Assembly (NCBI GenBank): GCA_900759045.1 | Contig: CAAETU010000063.1 | Location: 1-64,000 of the forward strand | Source of the DNA: an uncultured Collinsella sp. | Lineage (GTDB): Bacteria; Actinomycetota; Coriobacteriia; Coriobacteriales; Coriobacteriaceae | Direction of reading: 5' to 3' | DNA: 64,000 nt | Shown here: positions 57,383-64,000 of the stretch, piece by piece | Layout: each line of letters begins with the position of its first letter | Position numbering within the stretch: the stretch's first letter is position 1 | Position numbers and translations under genes: made by a program | Notes under the pieces: generated by a model | Seen by the model: the letters and a program-made list of their open reading frames with translations, nothing else | What the model was told of the DNA's origin: nothing | Databases searched by the model: none

Positions 57383-57979
57383 ATGAGTGCCAACCACAGT
57401 CTGCAAAAACTGCTCGATGAGCTGGGCCGTCTGCCGGGCATTGGTCCCAAGTCGGCCCAGCGCATCGCCTATTACCTGTTGGAGGCCGACGCCGAGGAGG
57501 CGCGCCGCCTGGCCGAGGCCATCCTGGAGGTCAAGCAGGAGGTCCACTTTTGCAGCCGCTGCTTTAACTACGCCACGGCCGACGAGTGCTCCATCTGCCA
57601 GGACCCGATGCGCGATACCACTCGCATTTGCGTGGTGGGCGAGCCGCGCGATGTCCAGGCGATCGAGCGCACGGGCAGCTACCACGGCCTCTACCACGTA
57701 TTGGGCGGCGTGATCAGTCCCATGGACAAGATTGGCCCCGAGCAGCTGCACATTCGAGAGCTGCTGGCACGCTTGGGCCACGAGGACATCCACGAGGTCA
57801 TCATCGCCACCAACCCCAATATTGAGGGCGAGACCACGGCGAGCTATCTGGCCCGTACCATCAAGCCGTTGGGCGTCGAGGTGTCGCGTCTGGCAAGCGG
57901 CCTTCCCGTGGGCGGCGACTTGGAGTATGCCGACGAGCTTACGCTTGGCCGCGCCATCGAGGCCCGTCGCGCGATTTAG
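57383..57979 (+). CDS. recR: Recombination protein RecR
   Basis: 198-aa recombination mediator that acts with RecF/RecO in gap repair. It has the helix-hairpin-helix GRLPGIGPKSAQRIAYYLL, a four-Cys zinc finger (CSRCFNYATADECSICQD), and a Toprim domain (ICVVGEPRDVQAIERTG, IIATNPNIEGETTASYL). The start lacks a good ribosome site and lies 13 bases after ybaB, so coupling to ybaB translation is likely. Confidence 0.97.
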   Translation: MSANHSLQKLLDELGRLPGIGPKSAQRIAYYLLEADAEEARRLAEAILEVKQEVHFCSRCFNYATADECSICQDPMRDTTRICVVGEPRDVQAIERTGSYHGLYHVLGGVISPMDKIGPEQLHIRELLARLGHEDIHEVIIATNPNIEGETTASYLARTIKPLGVEVSRLASGLPVGGDLEYADELTLGRAIEARRAI

Positions 57980-58057
57980 GTGGCGAGCCTGCTCCTGCCG
58001 TATGTTTTCCTCGCGACGCACGGGGTAGTCATAATTTCCCCGTGCGACTGTGAGTTT

Positions 58058-58140
58058 GTTGTGCAACAAAGATGCTTCGTATCCGCTTATCGCATGGATG
58101 CTTCCGCTCGCATCCTTAATTTGCCCATTCGTTGCGCAAC
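58058..58140. promoter_or_regulatory. Twin GTTGYGCAAC palindromes upstream of the exported-protein/kinase operon
   Basis: GTTGTGCAAC (58058-58067) and GTTGCGCAAC (58131-58140), 73 bases apart, close to seven helical turns. The second overlaps a possible -35 (TTGCGC), which is 17 bases before GATACA (58155-58160). Could support looping by one regulator; inferred. Confidence 0.4.
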
Positions 58141-58183
58141 CTTTTGGGTTCGCTGATACACTCAAATATGGATTTGAATGAAT

Positions 58184-58209
58184 GCGCCGCTTCTGAGCGG
58201 CGTGTTTTT
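58184..58209 (+). terminator. Leader hairpin with T-run, possible attenuator
   Basis: GCGCCGC, loop TTCTGA, GCGGCG, then TGTTTTT, ending 15 bases before the start codon and touching the ribosome site GGAGGAG. Confidence 0.65.
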
Positions 58210-58224
58210 CTTGGAGGAGAACGC

Positions 58225-59130
58225 ATGCGGCCCGGTGGCACTCAGACAAAGCGCGGCGCCGCGGTGCGCATGCGACGCCGACTGGGCTTGGCGCCGCGGG
58301 CGTACGCACTGCTATCGTGCTCGCTGGTGCTGGTCATAGCTGGCGTTTCTGCCTATGGCATGACCGTGCCGTCCATGATGCAGGCGCATGCCGCACGCGA
58401 ACCGCGTGTGGGGCATGAGGTCAAAAGTGATCTGGGTACCACGACTGGATATGCTTGGGCAAGTGTGGTCGCGCATATTGTGTTTGGCACCGACGGTGCG
58501 GACGGCGCCGAGGCCCCGGACAACGAAGTCACGCTTGCCAATGGCAAAACCATCGTGCTCACCAACACCAAGATCATCGATCGGTTGTCCAACAATAGCG
58601 TGGCGGCAACGGTGAATAAGGTCGAGCAGCAAAAGGAGCAGGACGCCCAGCAGTCCGGAAAGCCCGGTAGCTCGGATACTTCTGGCTCCGGCTCGGATTC
58701 ATCGAGTTCGGGCGGCGGCTCTGGGTCGGGTTCCTCTACCGGAGGGTCTGGAAACGGCGGCCCGACGGGCGGCAACACTGACAACGATGCAAACTCCGGT
58801 GGCCTTTCCGCTGCTGAGGAAGAGAGCATTCACAGTTGGCTTGTGACCAAGTACAACATGCTCGACGGCTATGTTTCTCGTGCCAATGACGTGGTTTCGA
58901 CCTATAACTCTACGGGAGATCCCAGACCGTGCGACAGCCTGGCGAATGACATGTTTGCCATCCGTGCCGAGTTCGGTCGACAAAGGTTCTCGACCGAATC
59001 TAAGTGGTATCAGCAGTATGCCAATCTGTGGGGCTGTTATACCAACCTATGTCAATGGGTCGGCCATTACGGCGATGATGACGTCGCGCTCGGTAACTTC
59101 AACAATAACGTGGCGGCGCTTGCCCTATGA
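58225..59130 (+). CDS. Exported/membrane-anchored protein with Ser/Gly-rich linker
   Basis: 301-aa protein. A basic N-terminus (MRRRLGLAPRAY) precedes one hydrophobic segment (ALLSCSLVLVIAGVSAYGM), so it is anchored or secreted. After about 80 residues comes a low-complexity Ser/Gly/Asp linker (GSGSDSSSSGGGSGSGSSTG), then a C-terminal domain of about 100 residues with cysteines in RPCDSLAND and WGCYTNLCQW. Family not recognised. GGAGGAG five bases upstream sets the start. Its stop overlaps the start of the kinase gene, so the two are coupled and the protein may be the kinase's sensor partner or substrate. Confidence 0.82.
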   Translation: MRPGGTQTKRGAAVRMRRRLGLAPRAYALLSCSLVLVIAGVSAYGMTVPSMMQAHAAREPRVGHEVKSDLGTTTGYAWASVVAHIVFGTDGADGAEAPDNEVTLANGKTIVLTNTKIIDRLSNNSVAATVNKVEQQKEQDAQQSGKPGSSDTSGSGSDSSSSGGGSGSGSSTGGSGNGGPTGGNTDNDANSGGLSAAEEESIHSWLVTKYNMLDGYVSRANDVVSTYNSTGDPRPCDSLANDMFAIRAEFGRQRFSTESKWYQQYANLWGCYTNLCQWVGHYGDDDVALGNFNNNVAALAL

Positions 59131-60971
59131 TGACCGATCTTGTATCCACCACACCACAATCACTCGGTCGCGATCCCATGGTCGGCCTGCGCCTGGCGCG
59201 TGTCGACGGGTTTGAGCCGGCCATTGCGCTCGGTCAGGACGAACTGCCTGCCTATCTGCGTCGTTTTACGATGCTGTTTGCCGACGATGCCACCATGCGC
59301 CGTGGCGGTATCGGCCGCGTGACGCGTGCCGTCAACGCCCAAGGCGAGGCCGTGGCGCTCAAGCAGCTCATCTTGCCGGCGCGCGATGAGTTCGACGACG
59401 ATGCCGCTCACGAGGCGCTGGTCGCCAAGTTCAAGGCAGCGTTTCGCGAGGAATACGAATGCCATCGTGCCCTTTCGGGCCTTAAGGGCTTTCCCCGCCT
59501 CTATGGCTGGGGCGAGGTCGACGGTGTGTCTGCAATTGTCATGGAATGGGTCGAGGGCGAGACGCTTGCCCGCTTGCGTTCGCGACTTGCCGTGGACGAT
59601 GCCGGACGCCTGTCGCCGCTTGTGGCGGCGCGTCTGGGTCGCGACCTGTTCGATCTGCTCTGCCGTATGAGTCTGGTGGGCGAGGGCTTTGTCCATCGCG
59701 ATATCTCGCCCGCTAATATTATGGTGCGCACGGCGCGTCTACCGCTTGACCGGCAGCTTGCCGAGGGCACCTTTGACCTGTGCCTGATCGACTTTGGCTC
59801 GTCGCTGGCGCTTGAGCCTGCGTCGGCCGTGGCCGGTACCGGCGGCAAGGCGTCGTTTACGGAGCGCTATGCCACGCTGCGTCGCGCGACGGTGGCCTAC
59901 GCTCCGCCCGAGATGCTCACCGACGATATTCCCGACCTGCGCGCTTTGCGTATGTCGCCGGCGATTGACGTATACGCCGCGGCAAGCACGGTTTACGAGC
60001 TCATTGCCGGCGTCGCGCCATACGAAGCCGCGCCGAGCACTTCGGGCACCTCGGGTTCGCGCAAAAAGACGCGTGACATCGCCAGCCCCTACCGTCTCAA
60101 GATGGACACGCGGCCCGACTATCCCATTGGTGCCCATGCGCCCGGTTGCGATTTGACTCAGCTGCTTCGTCGTGAGCCCGATGTGGCGCTCGCCGCGGCC
60201 GAGCAGGCCCAGCAGCTGGGGCTTGAGCCGGATTCCGAGGAGCTACGCGATGCGCTGGCGTTTGTCGATGCCCAGCTGTTCGACGTGGTGATGGCCTGTC
60301 TGTCCAGCCACCAAAAAGATCGTCCCGAGCCGGCGGCGGTCGAGGCGGCGCTCTCGGCGTTTTGTGACCACTATGCGCAAAATGTCGGTCGTTCGCTCCG
60401 CGGCGAGCCGCTCACGCCGTGCCCCATGGATGCGTCTGGCCGCGCGGTTCGTCGCGCGCTGATGGTCGGCGCGACGGTCGTCTGTGGCGTGGTTTGGGCT
60501 GTGGTCGTGGTTTCGGCCGCGCTGCTGGCGTCGGGCGCCCGCGTGACGGCGACTTTGGGATCGCTCGTGTGGTCTGGGTCGCTACCGGGTATTATTGCCG
60601 CACTGGCGTTGGCACTGCCAGGCATAGCCGGCGTTGTCACGGGGGCATTTGCGCGCAATCGGCGCTCGGGGTTCCTGCAGGGTGTGCTTGCGCTTTCTGC
60701 CTGCGAGGTTCCGGTGTTGGTTGTGGCTGCATGTAGCGTATTTTCCCAACGCGCCGTGATGGGCGGCCTTGTTGCCGCTCTGGTTGCAACCTATACGCTT
60801 ACGTGGTTTTTGCTTGCGATGGGCTTTGCCTTTGAACTTCCCGTTTCGGCACCGCGACGCACAAAAGCCCAGATGGCGACTCCGCTTGCCGGTGGAGCCG
60901 CAGCTGCCCGTACTTTTGGCGGACCTGTCGAAGTATCGTCCGATTCTATTTCTACGACCAAGGAGGCCTAG
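59127..60971 (+). CDS. Ser/Thr protein kinase with C-terminal membrane segments
   Basis: 614-aa kinase. Elements: Lys in AVALKQLILP, Glu in FREEYECHRAL, catalytic loop HRDISPANIM (Ser in place of the common Lys, a variant seen in several bacterial kinases), DFG in LIDFGSSLAL and VAYAPPEML. The C-terminal 180 residues carry about four hydrophobic segments (for example MVGATVVCGVVWAVVVVSAA). The start ATG overlaps the previous stop (ATGA); a second Met follows directly. The next gene encodes an FHA protein, a likely reader of its phosphorylation. Confidence 0.88.
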   Translation: MMTDLVSTTPQSLGRDPMVGLRLARVDGFEPAIALGQDELPAYLRRFTMLFADDATMRRGGIGRVTRAVNAQGEAVALKQLILPARDEFDDDAAHEALVAKFKAAFREEYECHRALSGLKGFPRLYGWGEVDGVSAIVMEWVEGETLARLRSRLAVDDAGRLSPLVAARLGRDLFDLLCRMSLVGEGFVHRDISPANIMVRTARLPLDRQLAEGTFDLCLIDFGSSLALEPASAVAGTGGKASFTERYATLRRATVAYAPPEMLTDDIPDLRALRMSPAIDVYAAASTVYELIAGVAPYEAAPSTSGTSGSRKKTRDIASPYRLKMDTRPDYPIGAHAPGCDLTQLLRREPDVALAAAEQAQQLGLEPDSEELRDALAFVDAQLFDVVMACLSSHQKDRPEPAAVEAALSAFCDHYAQNVGRSLRGEPLTPCPMDASGRAVRRALMVGATVVCGVVWAVVVVSAALLASGARVTATLGSLVWSGSLPGIIAALALALPGIAGVVTGAFARNRRSGFLQGVLALSACEVPVLVVAACSVFSQRAVMGGLVAALVATYTLTWFLLAMGFAFELPVSAPRRTKAQMATPLAGGAAAARTFGGPVEVSSDSISTTKEA

Positions 60972-60974
60972 GTC

Positions 60975-61913
60975 ATGGCATCTCAAGTTGAGCTCACCCC
61001 ATGCGGGGCCATGTTTGACATCTTTAAGCGCGCGGCGCATCTGAGCCATATCGAGCTGTGCGGCTTGGTGCTTTCGTCCCGTCCGCTCGCCGACGGCCGC
61101 AGCCCGCAGAGCCGAGCCGCCGATCGCTCTTGGGTTTCCCGCTTTATCGTTCGCGCGCCGGTCGGCACGCTTCAGCAGCGCTACTTTGCCGAATACGGTA
61201 CCTCGGCTGCGCGTATTATGTCGCAACTGGCCCTGCGCCAGCGAAATCCCATGGACTCCACGGCAGTGATCAATATGGTGTGCGGTCCTGCAGGTGAACC
61301 GATGGTACGCGCGCTCGAAGAGTGCCACCAGGACACGAATCTCTATCGCAACGCGCTCGATCGCCTGTCCCAGGCGGCAGAACTCATGCCTGCCGAGCGC
61401 GCCGAGGCCGTGCTGGTGCTGTTTGTCGCCGTCGGCTGTTCGGCGGATGTGCGGTCCTCGGTGAACTATGCCATCGACTACGCGCACGCGACCTGTGGCG
61501 GAGGCACCTCCACGCCGCGCTCGCTTGGCATGTCGATGACCGCGGGCGAACGCGAACCCGCCCCGGCGCACCCCTTGGGCTTGCTGCGCGTGCAAAACAG
61601 TTTTGTCGTGAGCGCCCCGCGCTGGATTCAGCCGAGTGAGCAGGGTGTTGAGATTGGCGCGCTGGCCACTGGTGAGGGCGATATTACCGACGTCGGCGAC
61701 GATGTCTCGGCCCGCCATGCCCATATCTGGTGCGATGCTCAAAATATCTGGCACGTCGAGGACTTGTCGTCCACCAACGGAACCGTGGTGGTAAACGGGG
61801 CCACGCGCGTTTGCATTCAGGTCGAGCCCGGCCGTTCCGCCCAGCTCAATCCCGGCGACGAGCTCAAGCTCGGCGAATCCACTACCTACGCCATTCTCTT
61901 CGGTGCCCTCTAG
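60975..61913 (+). CDS. FHA-domain protein linked to the kinase
   Basis: 312-aa protein. The first 200 residues form a helical region of unknown type (MASQVELTPCGAMFDIFKRA, AELMPAERAEAVLVLFVAVG). The C-terminal part is an FHA domain with VSARHAHIWC and LSSTNGTVVVNG; the usual Gly-Arg pair before the loop is replaced (EIGALATGEG), so phosphopeptide affinity may be altered. It starts three bases after the kinase stop. Together with 58225 and 59127 it forms a three-gene signalling operon. Confidence 0.85.
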   Translation: MASQVELTPCGAMFDIFKRAAHLSHIELCGLVLSSRPLADGRSPQSRAADRSWVSRFIVRAPVGTLQQRYFAEYGTSAARIMSQLALRQRNPMDSTAVINMVCGPAGEPMVRALEECHQDTNLYRNALDRLSQAAELMPAERAEAVLVLFVAVGCSADVRSSVNYAIDYAHATCGGGTSTPRSLGMSMTAGEREPAPAHPLGLLRVQNSFVVSAPRWIQPSEQGVEIGALATGEGDITDVGDDVSARHAHIWCDAQNIWHVEDLSSTNGTVVVNGATRVCIQVEPGRSAQLNPGDELKLGESTTYAILFGAL

Positions 61914-61915
61914 CC

Positions 61916-61958
61916 GGCAGTTAGGGGCGTTCCTTTTCTGCCGGCACTTGGGGGCACT
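61916..61958. repeat. Family B-related repeat after the FHA gene
   Basis: GGCAGTTAGGGGCGTTCC...TGCCGGCACTTGGGGGCAC matches the unit at 23525-23567 with several changes. It begins three bases after the FHA stop. The rest of 61959-62213 shows no gene. Confidence 0.75.
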
Positions 61959-62213
61959 TCTCTGCGCGCCAGAGCCGGTCGCCTGGGGATGGAGAGGCCA
62001 TTTTGGCCCTTGGCGGTCAGTCGGGGCGAAACTAGAAGATCTTTCCGATTCGCGGCTGTTCATGCTTGTAGAGCATCTAAAACAATAGGATGTTATTCTG
62101 GAATATGCCGGGTGCGTGAACTTGCCTGTCTTAGCCTTAAAAAGGTATAGGGGAGTTTGGCTCAGGGGTTCCGTCTTGTTCTTCAGCGCAGTATTGTGGG
62201 ACAGATTTGCTGA

Positions 62214-62899
62214 GATTGGCGCCTTACACCGCAGAGCGCACGGAAGGCTCTCGATTTGTGTTCTGGCCCCAGAATACAGGGCCTGATACTTACCAACTGT
62301 GGCATGGATGTAACATCTGTAGAAATCAACCCTTTTGTTGTCGACCTTTGTAAGAAGAACACTGCCATCAACTCTTTGGATGACGAAACTAGGGTGCTTG
62401 AGGGGAGCCTTTACTCCCCTCCGTGAGATGACTCATGTTTTTCGCTTGTCGTTGTGAATCCTCCGTTACTGCCGATTCCGGATGAGATTCCTTATCCCTT
62501 CGTTGGGGATGGGGGACAATCGGGTCTGGATATAACACTTCATATTCTTAAGGGTGGCGATACGCATTTAGAGGAAAACACTAAATACTGCTAATAGGGG
62601 TGACGACGATGGCGTAGGGGCGACCCACGATGCTCGCATCAATACGTCGGCTACTTGGGGAATCAGGTCTAGATGCATGTATGATGATACTGTGCAGCTA
62701 TTCAATTAGTCCGCGTTCCGAATGGGTGCGGGGTATGGCGGCGACGTCGTATGCTTTTGCCCTGGCGCGATACTCAGGTATTTCTGAGGCGGTTGACGAA
62801 GTTTATACGCGCTATGCCGCGCAAGGCGTCCGGAAGTTTGCACATCTACATTACGGGCTTAGGTTTCTTCAAGCGAGCAGGCTGGTTGCGTTATTATGA
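62214..62899 (+). pseudogene. Decayed SAM-dependent methyltransferase
   Basis: Reading one frame from 62214 gives RLTPQSARKALDLCSGP (SAM-binding motif I), DVTSVEINPFVVDLCKKN (acidic loop), RVLEGSLYSPP, an in-frame TGA at 62424-62426, then CFSLVVVNPPLLPIPDEIPY (the NPPY-type catalytic motif) and VGDGGQSGLDITLHIL, ending near 62595. The C-terminal part continues in another frame, 62630-62899 (ESGLDACMMILCSYS, EWVRGMAATSYAFALARY). Thus at least one stop and one frameshift break the gene, and an in-frame TGA at 62211-62213 cuts off the N-terminal domain. Order and content fit one class I methyltransferase; the substrate is unknown. Codon use is more A+T-rich than in the rest of the window. Confidence 0.75.
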
Positions 62900-62987
62900 G
62901 CGATTTTTCTAGCCTAGGCGACAAAAGGCAAAGGATTTGGTGGGTGTAAAACGAGGTCGTTTGCGGGCGGACGCTCCAATCTATTGT

Positions 62988-63031
62988 GGCAATCGGGCGG
63001 TTGAAAAAGATATTTCAATCGCCCGATTGCC
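62988..63031. repeat. Nineteen-base inverted repeat between the pseudogene and the ABC transporter
   Basis: GGCAATCGGGCGGTTGAAA (62988-63006) pairs with TTTCAATCGCCCGATTGCC (63013-63031) with one wobble, loop AAGATA. No T-run follows. It could be a REP-like element or a leader structure of the transporter gene. Nothing else is recognised in 62900-63201. Confidence 0.8.
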
Positions 63032-63201
63032 AGATTCGTCGGAGGAGATGTCCGATTCCGACTCTCTTGTAGGAAGAGCTTGAGACCGTATTGGCCCAAG
63101 GCAATCTTAAAGCAGTCTCATTGGCAAATCTTCGCTCCTGTTGTGTTGAGGTGTAAGGTATCAGTGATTGATGTTTTGTGGCGGGTAGATTGGGGCCTTC
63201 C

Positions 63202-64000
63202 TTGATTCGATGCGTTCTCTCGAGGTTCATCAGAGCAAAAGGGGCTTTCGTCTTCATTGCTATCACGGTGATTGGAACCGCTCTCTCCTATGCCATGCCA
63301 TACGTGAACGGAAAATTTTTAGATTTTCTTCTCGGTAACCGCAGCGAAAGAGACGCCGCACTCTTCGCACTCCTGGTTGCGTCAATAGGAGTTTTCTCCA
63401 CCCTCTTTACTTATTTTGCAGGAACACTTTCCATTCGCATAAGCACGAGACTTTCCTTTGATCTTCTCAGGGAGGCCGTCTTGCGTTTTGAAAGAGACGA
63501 TTACTTGGTGAGTCGGACCATCGATCCAGCCTATACAACGCAACGGATTATTTCCGACTCCAGCGTGGTCTCATCCTTCGTTTTGGCGAATTTCATCAGT
63601 GCGCCGCTGTCCATTGTAGCTATTCCCATCGTATTGCTTATCATATGGTCAATTGATTCAACTCTCGCGGTGTTTTCCATCATTCTCCTCATCGTGTATT
63701 TCTGTGTAATTACTGGGTTGAGGAAACTTTTGTATAGGGTCACGTATGAGAAGAAAGAGGCGGACAGCGCCTTTTACGCCGCAATTGCATCGCAGCTTAA
63801 TCAGATTCTCAACATTCAACTGACATCTTCGTACGGCAAGAGCGAACAAGCGCTCGACGCTGGGTTTAAGAGCTATTTTCCCAAAGTTTTGCGCTCCGGA
63901 AAGCTATCATATTCTCTGACATCGCTCGATGGTCTTTTCGCAGCGTTGTTTCAAGCGGTGATACTTGTTGTTTCCGGAGTACGAATCATTAACGGAACTA
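63202..64000 (+). CDS. ABC transporter transmembrane domain protein (partial, runs off window)
   Basis: 266 codons are open to the window end. The product has the type-1 exporter layout: FVFIAITVIGTALSYAMPYV, a large loop, ALFALLVASIGVFSTLFTYF, ISTRLSFDLLREAVLRFERD (a coupling-helix-like region), then SIVAIPIVLLIIW and AVFSIILLIVYF. The ATP-binding domain would lie beyond 64000 or in another gene. The start is uncertain: TTG 63202 is six bases after GGGG, and an in-frame GTG at 63178 is an alternative. The A+T-rich codon use matches the adjacent methyltransferase wreck, so both may come from one acquired cluster. Confidence 0.75.
   Translation, partial: MIRCVLSRFIRAKGAFVFIAITVIGTALSYAMPYVNGKFLDFLLGNRSERDAALFALLVASIGVFSTLFTYFAGTLSIRISTRLSFDLLREAVLRFERDDYLVSRTIDPAYTTQRIISDSSVVSSFVLANFISAPLSIVAIPIVLLIIWSIDSTLAVFSIILLIVYFCVITGLRKLLYRVTYEKKEADSAFYAAIASQLNQILNIQLTSSYGKSEQALDAGFKSYFPKVLRSGKLSYSLTSLDGLFAALFQAVILVVSGVRIINGT

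Noticed and set aside
62896..63156. Short open frames (MSDFSSLGDKRQ and others) between the methyltransferase wreck and the ABC gene
   Set aside because: They are 17 to 60 codons in three frames, and one is largely made by the 62988-63031 hairpin; no coding evidence.

Overview
The window is high-GC bacterial chromosome. It carries an HspR-type dnaK operon, an actinobacterial fhaA-fhaB-pstP-rodA/pbpA-pknB cluster, anaerobic-lifestyle genes (hydrogenase maturation, clostridial-type ferredoxin, an Fe-S flavoprotein), a mannose-family PTS and a NiaR-controlled NAD operon. Together these suggest an anaerobic gut actinobacterium of class Coriobacteriia, most likely Collinsella. This is inferred from gene content, not from a database search.

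Layout. 1-4108: a Fic protein flanked by two copies of one palindromic repeat, a headless RpiR/SIS remnant, an EIIA-Glc gene and a lipoprotein. 4109-10669 (minus): hydrogenase nickel-site maturation operon (82-aa protein, nikR, hypF, hypC, hypD, hypE) followed by a HAD phosphatase; hypA lies far away at 37945 and hypB is not seen. 10901-13951: thioredoxin, a degenerate uracil-DNA-glycosylase-like protein, and a LytTR two-component pair. 14159-18111: nadA-nadB-nadC-niaR behind a large palindromic operator. 18846-23281: dnaK-grpE-dnaJ-hspR; clpB (28347) has a matching operator. Between them are an aconitase-family hydratase and two orphan membrane-anchored proteins set among palindromic repeats.

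31107-38373: small acidic proteins, then a divergent module of tetR plus a DUF5692 membrane protein (minus) and a 925-aa flavin/Fe-S oxidoreductase (plus), separated by two identical-form palindromes. 38777-42059: mannose-family PTS (IIAB, IIC, IID) and a DUF956 protein. 42363: tRNA-Arg(CCT) with broken duplicates of its 3' half. 42722-52782 (minus): cell-wall/signalling operon with two Ser/Thr kinases, two FHA proteins, a PP2C phosphatase and a fused RodA/FtsW-PBP2 protein. 52931-57979: YcxB-like protein, dnaX, ybaB, recR. 58225-61913: a second kinase-FHA operon led by an exported Ser/Gly-rich protein. 61914-64000: more A+T-rich sequence with a decayed methyltransferase gene and the start of an ABC transporter.

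Non-coding DNA is unusually rich in palindromic repeats. I separate seven families: A (composite structured element), B (GGGGACGTTCTT), C (flanks fic), D (CCACCACAAAGG), E (TCTCGATCTGTAACATCT), F (GTTGCGGTGAAATAGGGA) and G (GGGACRCAGTTTCC). They resemble REP/REPIN-type non-autonomous elements. No transposase, integrase, CRISPR array or rRNA was seen.
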